Origin: Aporhodopirellula aestuarii
GTDB lineage: Bacteria; Planctomycetota; Planctomycetia; Pirellulales; Pirellulaceae
Direction: 5' to 3'
Length of the DNA: 64,000 nucleotides
Assembly (NCBI RefSeq): GCF_023701485.1
Contig: NZ_JAMQBK010000017.1
Coordinates: 42,203 to 106,202, forward strand
The translations under genes and the position numbers were made by a program. The number at the start of each line of letters is the position of its first letter. The stretch's first letter is position 1. Under the pieces are notes generated by a model that had not been told where the DNA came from, ran no database searches, and worked only from the letters and a program-made list of their open reading frames with translations. Of the stretch, positions 37,655 through 45,957 are shown piece by piece.

Positions 37655-37810
37655 TTAGTTAAGTGATCGCAATAGCACGGCGATGATGAAACACATGATC
37701 AACACGATCTGACCGAGTAGCGTTTCACGCGGGGTGCGAGACTGAACAGGTTCGGCGATTCGCTTTTGGACGTCTTGATCGACGAAGCATTCAGGATTGC
37801 GCATCAACAT
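37655..37810 (-). CDS. Small single-helix membrane protein (51 residues)
   Basis: The ATG at 37810 has AAGGA nine bases upstream. The peptide begins MLMRNPECFVDQDVQKRIAE, then a short basic linker, and ends in a C-terminal membrane helix (LLGQIVLIMCFIIAVLLRSLN). It is too short for homology by eye. The Shine-Dalgarno and the tail anchor argue that it is real. Its function is unknown. Confidence 0.5.
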   Translation of the reverse strand: MLMRNPECFVDQDVQKRIAEPVQSRTPRETLLGQIVLIMCFIIAVLLRSLN

Positions 37811-38154
37811 GATCGGGTTCCTTTCAAATCTGGAGTGTTTGGATTCCCCGGGCAGACTTTCAATGAAATCGAAAAGACCATCCAAGCAAACAAGATGCCA
37901 CCTACATCCATGCGTCGTGAACTGACGGTAGACACGCCTTTTCTGCACCACTCCGTCGGAAAACCGTCGCCCACATCACCTGGACTTCGTCAACGCGGGT
38001 TTCCCTTGGTAACCCGCGTTGACACCCGGACGGTGTCGAAACTCATGCGAAACACGACGCGGAGTCACTCGGACCAGAACTTGCTGCGTTATTCCATTCA
38101 ACAACAGGCTCGCCGCCCTGAAACTTCGGCCCCACCTTATGCCTATGGAAATCA
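37811..38154. other. nhaA leader region with perfect 12-bp hairpin
   Basis: The hairpin TCAACGCGGGTT (37990-38001), 9-base loop, AACCCGCGTTGA (38011-38022) lies 132 bp before the nhaA start. There is no T run, so it may be a leader structure or operator rather than a terminator. No known riboswitch consensus was recognised. No gene is seen in the remaining sequence. Confidence 0.6.
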
Positions 38155-39528
38155 ATGCAAACCCTAACCCGTCCCGACGAACAGACGTCGCGCTCCGACG
38201 ACGCCATCATACCCTTGCTACCTGAACAACCGGTCGATCGGATACTTCGGCCGCTTGCGAGGTTCCTCCACATCGAAGCCGGCGGTGGGATCGTTCTTGT
38301 CGTCTGCACGATCATCGCACTCGTTTGTGCCAATTCGTCGCTCGCGGGTGCCTATCTGGCGTTTTGGGAAACCGACGTCGTGTTGGGTTTCGGTGGCTTC
38401 GTTTTTCACCACTCGCTGCACCACGTCATCAATGACGGATTAATGGCGATCTTCTTTTTCGTGATCGGATTGGAAGTCAAACGCGAGATCGTGCATGGTT
38501 CACTTTCGGATTGGAAGCGTGCTTCATTGCCCATCGCTGCGGCCATCGGGGGCATGGTCATTCCCGCGACGTTGTATCTCTCGCTGCAGTACGGCGAGGC
38601 GGGAATGAACGGTTGGGGCATTCCGATGGCAACCGATATCGCGTTCGTGGTCGGATGTTTGGCGTTGCTCGGTCCAAGAGTTCCGAACAGCCTCCGTGTG
38701 CTGCTGTTGTCGCTGGCGATTGTCGATGACATCGGCGCGATTTTGGTGATCGCGATCGGATACACCGAATCACTGGACTATGAGTTCCTGATGATGGCGG
38801 TCGTTTGCATCGTGATGGTGCAAGTGCTCTCGCGTATCGGTGTCCGCCGTTTCCCACCGTATATCGCTGTGGGGGCATTGGCGTGGTTGATGCTGCACGA
38901 ATCAGGGGTTCACGCGACGCTGATCGGCGTCATCCTCGGATTGCAAACTCCCGCCCGAGCGGTGCTGGTTCCCGAACGATTCCGTGAGTATCTCAGCCGT
39001 CTGAAAGACGTCTTTGAAAACTCGCGGTGGTCGCAGCAACGACATCGCACCAGAGCGGTTCATGAAGTTCAACGGTTGACCCGGGAATTGGTTTCGCCAC
39101 TCGAGCGTCTTGAGATCTCGCTGCACCCATGGACTGCCTACGTGATCATGCCTTTGTTCGCACTCGCCAATGCCGGTGTGGCGATTGAACTGGCAAACCT
39201 AAACGACTCGGTTGCGATCGCTGTCGTGTTAGGGCTTGTCGTTGGCAAACCGCTCGGGATCGTCGCCTTCAGCTGGCTAGCGATCCGGCTTGGTTGGGCG
39301 AAACTTCCCGAGGGCATCGGGTGGCCGGTCCTGATCAGCGGCAGTTGCCTAGCGGGGATCGGTTTCACGATGGCCTTGTTCATCGATGGGCTGGCCTTTG
39401 GTAGCGACGGCCTGGCAACGGCCAAGACAGGCGTCCTGGTCGGTTCGGCGATGAGTGCGTTACTCGGAATGTCACTACTGATGTGGATCCTGCCGAAGAA
39501 CCCAACGCAGACCCGATCGACCCAATGA
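38155..39528 (+). CDS. nhaA: Na+/H+ antiporter NhaA
   Basis: This 457-residue protein has about 11-12 membrane helices. Signature segments are INDGLMAIFFFVIGLEVKRE, IPMATDIAFVVGCLALLG and LLSLAIVDDIGAILVIA, which carries the two aspartates that bind sodium. The unwound helix region and GSCLAGIGFTMALFIDGLAF also match. NhaA exports sodium in exchange for protons at the inner membrane, supporting pH and salt homeostasis, as expected in a marine planctomycete. A hydrophilic insert of about 50 residues (near 270-320, rich in Arg and Glu) lies between helices and is longer than in E. coli NhaA. Confidence 0.95.
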   Translation: MQTLTRPDEQTSRSDDAIIPLLPEQPVDRILRPLARFLHIEAGGGIVLVVCTIIALVCANSSLAGAYLAFWETDVVLGFGGFVFHHSLHHVINDGLMAIFFFVIGLEVKREIVHGSLSDWKRASLPIAAAIGGMVIPATLYLSLQYGEAGMNGWGIPMATDIAFVVGCLALLGPRVPNSLRVLLLSLAIVDDIGAILVIAIGYTESLDYEFLMMAVVCIVMVQVLSRIGVRRFPPYIAVGALAWLMLHESGVHATLIGVILGLQTPARAVLVPERFREYLSRLKDVFENSRWSQQRHRTRAVHEVQRLTRELVSPLERLEISLHPWTAYVIMPLFALANAGVAIELANLNDSVAIAVVLGLVVGKPLGIVAFSWLAIRLGWAKLPEGIGWPVLISGSCLAGIGFTMALFIDGLAFGSDGLATAKTGVLVGSAMSALLGMSLLMWILPKNPTQTRSTQ

Positions 39529-39580
39529 TGCGTCATTGGGGCGGTCGGATTGCAAGCGGCAAGCCACGACTGAAAACGCG

Positions 39581-40852
39581 CTAGACGATTTCTTTGATCG
39601 GATCGCCATCGTGGGCGATCGTAAACGGACGTCCGCTTGGTGAGTAGAACTCTTTGCGAATCGGCAAGCCCAACGCGGTGCCGATGGTGGCGTTGAAGTC
39701 CTCGACGCTGACGGGATCGCGGTCTGGGTAGAACGCATCGCTATCGGTTTCACCGTAGACTTGTCCCGCTTTGATTCCACCTCCGGCCATAACGCATGAG
39801 TAGGCGGCCGGGTGGTGATCGCGTCCGGCGCGCTCGTTCATCTTGGGTTTCCTGCCAAACTCGGTACCGACGACCACGAGGGTGTCCTCGAGCAAGCCAC
39901 GCTGTTCCAGGTCTTCTAGCAACGCGCTGAGGGCTTGATCGAGCGCGGCTCCACGTTCGCTCATGTTTTGAGCGAGTTCGTTGTGGTGGTCCCAGCTTCC
40001 GTAGCCGACTTCGACAAACCGCACACCGTGTTCGATTAATCGGCGGGCCAGCAGGCAGCCCCGGCCGAGTTTGGATTTGCCGTATTTCTCTCGTATCGCT
40101 TCAGGCTCCGCCGTGATATCGAACGCGGCAAGATCTTCACTCCGCAGCAGCCCGATCGCCTCGCTATAAAGCTCATCGTAGCCAGAGACCTCGATGTTGC
40201 CTGACGTGCGTGCGCGAAACGATTTGTCAAAGACATTGGCCAATTTCATGCGTCGGTCGAACAATGAGTCCGTGACATAAGAGGGCGACTTCGTGTTTTC
40301 AATCCCTTTGTCAGGATCGCCGACAGGAACCGGAGCGTACGCGGTGCCCAGGTAGCCCGGACCTTGGCCACCACCAACGTGGACGCTGGCTGGCAGCGAA
40401 TGGTGGATGCGGCCATGGATCATGTGCATCCAAGATCCCCAACCGGGATGCACCGTCGAAGCGATTTCGCGGTAGTTCGTCCGCATCAGATATTGGCCGG
40501 GGCCGTGAGCACCGGTGGAGGAATTCATTGAGCGGATGACCGCCAACTTGTCTGCGGCGGCAGCGAGTTTGGGGAGGTGTTCGCTGAACTGCACCCCAGG
40601 GAGCCGCGTTTGAATCACCCCCGTCGGTCCCTGAACGTCGCTATCAGGTTTGGGATCGAACGTGTCGAGTTGGCTCATCGCGCCGTTCATGAACAGATAG
40701 ATCATCCGTTTGTTGCCCTTGCCGGATCCGCTCGCGGAAGCCGCCATCGCGACTTGATCGAGTCCGCTCAGCAAGGTCACGCCGAGACATGATTTGGCAA
40801 CCGACTGCATAAAAGCACGTCGGCATTGATCTTCGTTGGTTTGGAATTTCAT
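39581..40852 (-). CDS. DUF1501 domain protein (sulfatase-like, exported)
   Basis: This 423-residue protein has an N-terminal CRRAFMQSVAKSCLGVTLLS twin-arginine-like signal. The body shows KRMIYLFMNGAMSQLDTFDPK, HLPKLAAAADKLAVIRSM, GAHGPGQYLMRT and VVVGTEFGRKPKMNERAGRD, which define DUF1501, a group with an alkaline-phosphatase-like fold. In planctomycetes it is nearly always encoded beside a DUF1549/DUF1553 protein, as here (the next gene upstream, 78 bp away). A role in cell-surface polysaccharide or sulfate ester breakdown has been proposed but is unproven. Confidence 0.92.
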   Translation of the reverse strand: MKFQTNEDQCRRAFMQSVAKSCLGVTLLSGLDQVAMAASASGSGKGNKRMIYLFMNGAMSQLDTFDPKPDSDVQGPTGVIQTRLPGVQFSEHLPKLAAAADKLAVIRSMNSSTGAHGPGQYLMRTNYREIASTVHPGWGSWMHMIHGRIHHSLPASVHVGGGQGPGYLGTAYAPVPVGDPDKGIENTKSPSYVTDSLFDRRMKLANVFDKSFRARTSGNIEVSGYDELYSEAIGLLRSEDLAAFDITAEPEAIREKYGKSKLGRGCLLARRLIEHGVRFVEVGYGSWDHHNELAQNMSERGAALDQALSALLEDLEQRGLLEDTLVVVGTEFGRKPKMNERAGRDHHPAAYSCVMAGGGIKAGQVYGETDSDAFYPDRDPVSVEDFNATIGTALGLPIRKEFYSPSGRPFTIAHDGDPIKEIV

Positions 40853-40930
40853 GGAGGTGTTCCGTAATCGGTTTAGTGAAACCGTGGCGAACGCAAAGGG
40901 AAAAACGTGAGGTCCCGAGAAAAGGCTCGG

Positions 40931-42898
40931 CTATTGCACAAACAAAAACTCGCGGGTGTTGAGCAGCGACCAGATGATGTTTCCATAACCGGCTGTTCTG
41001 GATTCACGAATCTCGCTCAACGCGACGGACATTTCCTCCGAGGTCGGCATCCGGCCGAGAACACTGAGGAAGATGATGCGGATCCGATTTGAAATCCCGT
41101 CCGCCTGTTCGACTTCGGTGTAGATCACCGATCCGGCTTCGAGCATCATGTGCGTGATCGGACCGTTAAAGAGAGCGAGCAATTGGGGAACTGTGCCTTC
41201 GGTCGATCCTTCGGAAATGATCTCGCGATCGCTCTGGCCAAACTGCCGCAAGAAGTGAGCCGCCGGCAACGGTTGAGGAAGTTCGGATGCACGACGCAGG
41301 GTCACGCTCTGATACCGCTGGCCGGACTCGGCGACCCGCATCGCTTTTTGAGCTTCGGGGACTTTCGTCAAGAGCGCGAGGATCTCGTCCTGGCTCGCAC
41401 TGCCATCAAGGTCTAGGGCTTCGATGTATTCCGAGTCATCGGGACGAAGGTACGCTTCAGGCGCCTTGATGCTCAGCGTCAGCAGTGAATCCCAGACTTG
41501 TTCGGCGGTCATCCGGCGAAGCACAGGGCCGGGGAAGTAGTACGGCTCGGCGGGGTCGTAGCCGCCATAGGAAACTTGCCGCTGATAGGTACGTGTGTGG
41601 TAAATGATTCTCACGAACTCCTTCAGGTCGAAGTCCAGGCGTTTCATCTCCGACTCGAGGAAATCCATCAACTCTTGATTCGACGGCTCCGTGTCGTCAG
41701 TGATATTGTCAACCTCATCGATGACGCCGACGCCCATGGTTCGCTTCCACATGCGGTTTGCGATCGTCAACGCGAACCTCGGGTTATCCTTGGACGTTAG
41801 CCACAATGCGAACGCTTCCCGGCGTGATTGTCCGGGTTCGAGATCGGGCATCTCGCCGAAGATCACGTTTGCCTTGGCGATTTCGCCCGCCTCCGCGTTG
41901 CTGTACGCGTAGTCGAACGGGTATTTCAATTTGGCCTTGGGGTTTTCGTAAACTTGATGTCGGTTCGCACTGACAAATTGACGAAGGCGTTGGCCTTCTT
42001 GGGGACTGAGACTTTCTCTCAACGTGTTGATCAATTTGTTGTCAGGAACGTTTTTCGCATTGGGCGGCGCCCCGGTTCGAACGCCGCCTTCGAACGCAGC
42101 CAACTCGTAGAACTCTTGCTGAGTCCAACGGTCGAACGGATGGTCGTGGCACTGGGCGCATCCGATTTGAGTCCCCAGGAAGTTTCGAACCGTGTTGTTC
42201 AAGTTATCCAGCGGCATGCCGCGGTCGCGGAGTTTGTAACCGACCGCGGGGTTCTCCCACGTCTTACCTTCCGCGGTCAGCATCTCGAACACCATTTGGT
42301 CGAACGCCACGTTGTCCTGGAAGCATTCCTTTAACCAATCCCCGTAGGGACGCAGGTACAGACGGTTCGATCCGGTATCGTTGAGCCGTAGGATGCTGGC
42401 CCAATAGTTGAACATGTGGCTCGCGTAGCCCGGTTGATTGAGGAGGTGGTCAATCAACAGAGAACGTTTTTCAGGCATCTTGGACGCGAGAAACGTCCAC
42501 GCTCGGCGTCCTCGGGGAACGCGTCCGGTGATGTCCAAATACACCCGACGCATGAATTGTTCATTACTGGCAGGCGGGTTGGGTTCGATACCGCGTCGGG
42601 CGAGATCGGCTTCGATGATCGCGTCGATCTTGGCCGCCGATTTGAGCACATCGGCTTTCGTGTTCGGGTTGACCGGTGCGATCGTGATTTCGACTTCGGG
42701 AATCTCTCGCTCGTTTGTCTTGGCGATCTGATTGTTCCTCGCCCGCTCTGCCGCCCGTGCGGCTTCGCGTGCCTTGCGTTCGTTTTCCCGCTTGATCGCT
42801 TGTTGGCGTTTGGTCAGTTGCGGACCAACGGCCTGAGCATCGATGCCCCATCCGATGAGAAAGACGCCCAGAAAGAGCCAAATCACGAATCGCTTCAT
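40931..42898 (-). CDS. DUF1549 and DUF1553 domain protein
   Basis: This 655-residue protein starts at the ATG at 42898 with a signal peptide (RFVIWLFLGVFLIGWGIDAQA). A Lys/Arg/Glu-rich coiled segment follows, then DUF1549 (FMRRVYLDITGRVPRG, and a CAQCHDHPFDRWTQQEFYEL motif resembling a heme-binding CxxCH). The C-terminal DUF1553 covers FALTIANRMWKRTMG, LKEFVRIIYHTRTYQR and VLGRMPTSEEMSVA. It pairs with the downstream DUF1501 gene. Function is unknown; no separate cytochrome domain precedes DUF1549. Confidence 0.92.
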   Translation of the reverse strand: MKRFVIWLFLGVFLIGWGIDAQAVGPQLTKRQQAIKRENERKAREAARAAERARNNQIAKTNEREIPEVEITIAPVNPNTKADVLKSAAKIDAIIEADLARRGIEPNPPASNEQFMRRVYLDITGRVPRGRRAWTFLASKMPEKRSLLIDHLLNQPGYASHMFNYWASILRLNDTGSNRLYLRPYGDWLKECFQDNVAFDQMVFEMLTAEGKTWENPAVGYKLRDRGMPLDNLNNTVRNFLGTQIGCAQCHDHPFDRWTQQEFYELAAFEGGVRTGAPPNAKNVPDNKLINTLRESLSPQEGQRLRQFVSANRHQVYENPKAKLKYPFDYAYSNAEAGEIAKANVIFGEMPDLEPGQSRREAFALWLTSKDNPRFALTIANRMWKRTMGVGVIDEVDNITDDTEPSNQELMDFLESEMKRLDFDLKEFVRIIYHTRTYQRQVSYGGYDPAEPYYFPGPVLRRMTAEQVWDSLLTLSIKAPEAYLRPDDSEYIEALDLDGSASQDEILALLTKVPEAQKAMRVAESGQRYQSVTLRRASELPQPLPAAHFLRQFGQSDREIISEGSTEGTVPQLLALFNGPITHMMLEAGSVIYTEVEQADGISNRIRIIFLSVLGRMPTSEEMSVALSEIRESRTAGYGNIIWSLLNTREFLFVQ

Positions 42899-43299
42899 AG
42901 ATCGTTCGCCTAACGAATGGAAATGAAAACCGCGTTGGTGGTGCGTCAAAATACACCCCCAATGTTACAACGCGTCAGCGGCAGTTATGAACCCACAGGG
43001 CTTGCATTAAAGCTGGAGGGCCACCCTTAAGTTAGCAGCGTGCCGCGAATACCGCAAATTCGGGAAGTCTGCGATAAATGAGCGTCACCCGGTCGAGAGT
43101 TCGTCAGGGTGCGATTAAGCAGGATAGGCATGAGTCTTCTGGGACGATCGCCTGCCGTCGCCATCGTGACTAAGGCGCGACCAGGTGTCGAAGCGAAACT
43201 TGCGCCGTCTCGATTCCGACGTCCTAGCAAAGATGGAGCGGCCCCGACCAACGCCCAAAAGGCAAGTAGGATGCTGCACCGTCATTCCTGCCTAGCGGT
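42899..43299. other. Intergenic region without recognised features
   Basis: The 401 bp lie between the DUF1549 gene start and the end of the uracil-DNA glycosylase gene. No gene, promoter or repeat could be supported. Confidence 0.5.
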
Positions 43300-44274
43300 T
43301 TAGAGACCGGCGTCTTTCATCAGCAATTGCAGATCCGCCCAGGCGGCTTTCTTGGCGTCAGGGTTTCGCAGTAAGTACGCGGGGTGATAGATCACCAACA
43401 CTTTGCTGCCGTGGTAATCGTGGAACGATTGACGCAATCGCCCAATCGAAAGCTTTGTCTGCAGGAGTGCCTGCGAGCTGACGGCGCCGAGGCAAATGAT
43501 GTACTCGGGGCGTAGGATGTCGAGTTGAGTCTCAAAGTACTCGCGACAATTGGCGACTTCACCGGGTTCGGGGTTGCGGTTCCCGGGGGGACGACATTTC
43601 ACCGTGTTGAGGATGTAAACCTCCTCGCGTTTGAGGCGGATCGCTTCGATCATTTTCGTCAGCAATTGCCCCGCCTTGCCGACGAACGGGCGTCCGGTCT
43701 TGTCCTCGTCCGCTCCGGGGCCTTCACCGAAAAAGACGAACCGAGGTGCCGGGTTGCCTTCGCCGAAAACGGTTTGCGTCCGGCAACTCGCCAGAGCCTT
43801 GCATCGGGTGCATCCGGCGACGGTTTGCGCCATCGCTTCCAATTGAGCGACCCGATCGGCGATCGGCAGCGATTCGCCCCCGTAGGGAGTCGACGTTGCC
43901 GACAACGCCCCGGTCGGCATCGCCGCGCGAGGGGGTGGGGAGGCCGGAGGTGCGCTCGTTGTCTCGGTCGACGGTGCGTTCGCCGCTACCGTCGCCGCAG
44001 GGGGTGCGGCTGCCTCCGCGACGGCCGCCTGTTCAGGTTCGCTGGCGTCGGTGAACGATTCCGACCACTCCGCCACTCCTGCTTCACTGGGTTGAGGCAC
44101 AAACCGGATTCCGCTGCGTTGCAGATGGGCGAGTAGTTCGCCCGCGGCCTCAACGATCTCGTCAGTGGAGTGGAACACACCAGGGTGATCGGGGGGGAGG
44201 GAGTCGTCGGGGCTGGAATGGCTCAAATTGCTGTTCAAAAGCGAGTTTTCGTCACGTTCGTGCCGCCATGGCAT
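43300..44274 (-). CDS. Type-4 uracil-DNA glycosylase with long N-terminal extension
   Basis: This 324-residue protein has a family-4 UDG domain of about 190 residues at its C-terminus. It has CTRC, VFFGEGPGADEDKTGRPFVG (the water-activating and uracil-binding loop), TVKCRPPGNR, VANCREY and VLVIYHPAYLLRN. All four cysteines that bind the 4Fe-4S cluster are present. It removes uracil from DNA in base excision repair. The first 120 residues are an Ala/Pro/Ser-rich, probably disordered extension. It is divergent from der with about 110 bp between. Confidence 0.93.
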   Translation of the reverse strand: MPWRHERDENSLLNSNLSHSSPDDSLPPDHPGVFHSTDEIVEAAGELLAHLQRSGIRFVPQPSEAGVAEWSESFTDASEPEQAAVAEAAAPPAATVAANAPSTETTSAPPASPPPRAAMPTGALSATSTPYGGESLPIADRVAQLEAMAQTVAGCTRCKALASCRTQTVFGEGNPAPRFVFFGEGPGADEDKTGRPFVGKAGQLLTKMIEAIRLKREEVYILNTVKCRPPGNRNPEPGEVANCREYFETQLDILRPEYIICLGAVSSQALLQTKLSIGRLRQSFHDYHGSKVLVIYHPAYLLRNPDAKKAAWADLQLLMKDAGL

Positions 44275-44383
44275 TCTGAAAATGGAGCGCAGAGTCTACC
44301 ATGTCGCATTGCCGAGTGTCGACTCAAGTGCTCGCGCCACACTCGCCTCTTTCCGAACTCCTCGCTCCTTAGCTCCTCACCCC

Positions 44384-45736
44384 ATGCCCGTTCCTCAAGT
44401 TGCCATCGTCGGCCGGCCAAACGTCGGCAAAAGCAGTCTATTTAACTGGTTGGCACGACGCCGTTTAGCAATCGTTGATAATTACGAGGGGGTAACGCGC
44501 GACCGGATGACGACGCTGATCGAAACCGATGACCGGTATTTCGAACTGGTCGATACCGGAGGCGTGGGCGTCGTCGACGCGGACGACTTGACCGCCGACG
44601 TCAAACGCCAAATCGAGATGGCGATCAACTCGGCCGACGTGATCTTGCTGGTCGTCGATATCAAAACCGGGGTGATGCCTTTGGACACCGAAGTCGTCGA
44701 ACGATTACGCGGGGTGGAAAGACCCGTGATTTTGGTCGTCAACAAAGCGGACGAGGCTCACCAAGAAATTCATGCGGAAGAATTCCGCTCGCTCGGCCGT
44801 GGGATGTTGATTCCGGTCAGCACGATGCAAAACCGCGGTCGGGATGATCTGATGCAGGCGATCGTGGATCGGTTGCCCGCCGATGATGAAACCCTCGCAC
44901 CCGAATCGGCGATGAAGATCACCATCGTCGGCCGTCGAAACGTCGGTAAAAGCACGTTTGTCAACACGCTCGCCGAATCCGAACGGATGATCGTCAGCGA
45001 AGTTGCGGGGACGACGCGGGACAGTGTCGACGTGAACTTTGAGGTCGACGGTCAGACCTTCACCGCGATCGACACTCCGGGATTGCGGAAACGAAAGAGC
45101 GTGCGGACCGACTTGGAATGGTATTCCACGCACCGTGCCGCACGCAGCGTTCGACGTGCCGACGTTGTGTTGATGTTCTTCGACGCCACGCAAAAAACGA
45201 GCAAAGTCGACAAACAACTCGTCGGCTACGTGATGGAGCATCACAAACCCGTGATCTTTGTCGTTAACAAGTGGGATCTGTATTCGGGCCAGGTACCGAC
45301 CGAACAGTGGGTGAAGTATCTGCGACACCAATTCACCACGCTTTCTTACGCACCGATCGCGTTCATCACCGGACAATCCGGGAAAAACGTGAAGACGCTG
45401 CTCAACCACGCCGCGATGTTGCACAAACAAGCCAAATCACGCGTCTCGACCGGAGAGCTTAATCGCGTGCTCCGCGCGGCGGTCGATCTCCATCCGCCAC
45501 CGCTGTACCAAAACCGTCGGGCCAAAATTTTCTTCGCAACTCAGGTCTCGACGGAGCCGCCAACCATCGTGCTGATGTGTACCGATCCGAACGCGTTTGG
45601 ACACGACTATCAGCGTTACATCCTCGGTTGGTTCCGCGATCACCTGCCCTTTGGCGAGGTTCCGATCAAGCTGTACTTCCAAAAACGCACTCGCGCCGAA
45701 GAGGAAGCTCAGGAAGGCAAGTCGAAATCACGTTGA
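44384..45736 (+). CDS. der: Ribosome-assembly GTPase Der (EngA)
   Basis: The ATG at 44384 begins MPVPQVAIVGRPNVGKSSLF, so the longer frame from 44228 is not needed. The 450 residues hold two tandem GTPase domains. The first has GRPNVGKSS, DTGG and NKAD. The second has GRRNVGKST, DTPG in AIDTPGLRKR, and NKWD. A C-terminal KH-like domain follows (ALYQ-type region, PPLYQNRRAKIFFATQ). Der acts in maturation of the 50S ribosomal subunit. The second P-loop has Arg in place of the usual Pro (GRRNVGKS), probably harmless. Confidence 0.95.
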   Translation: MPVPQVAIVGRPNVGKSSLFNWLARRRLAIVDNYEGVTRDRMTTLIETDDRYFELVDTGGVGVVDADDLTADVKRQIEMAINSADVILLVVDIKTGVMPLDTEVVERLRGVERPVILVVNKADEAHQEIHAEEFRSLGRGMLIPVSTMQNRGRDDLMQAIVDRLPADDETLAPESAMKITIVGRRNVGKSTFVNTLAESERMIVSEVAGTTRDSVDVNFEVDGQTFTAIDTPGLRKRKSVRTDLEWYSTHRAARSVRRADVVLMFFDATQKTSKVDKQLVGYVMEHHKPVIFVVNKWDLYSGQVPTEQWVKYLRHQFTTLSYAPIAFITGQSGKNVKTLLNHAAMLHKQAKSRVSTGELNRVLRAAVDLHPPPLYQNRRAKIFFATQVSTEPPTIVLMCTDPNAFGHDYQRYILGWFRDHLPFGEVPIKLYFQKRTRAEEEAQEGKSKSR

Positions 45737-45957
45737 GCGGCATGGGCGTTCCGCGTCTAACCCTGTAGAGGCGATTCGTCTTGACCTAGGTTGCCCAGAT
45801 AGACTATTTGCCAATGCGTCGGGATTCGGATGATCACTCCTTCCTGCTCATTTTACTCATCGAATCGGACTGGCAGTCGCCACCGTGGCGGTGAATGATC
45901 TCTGGCGTGTGATTGCGATTTTGCAGCAATGATTGGTTAGGAAGTCAATACAATGCC

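Noticed and set aside
37313..37666. 117-residue plus-strand protein with two internal repeats
   Set aside because: It is a translation of the palindromic tandem repeats, with no signal or domain.
43525..44136. 203-residue plus-strand frame
   Set aside because: Antisense to the uracil-DNA glycosylase gene; Arg-rich, as expected of a shadow frame in GC-rich DNA.
44228..44383. Extended N-terminus of Der
   Set aside because: The ATG at 44384 gives the standard start just before the first P-loop.
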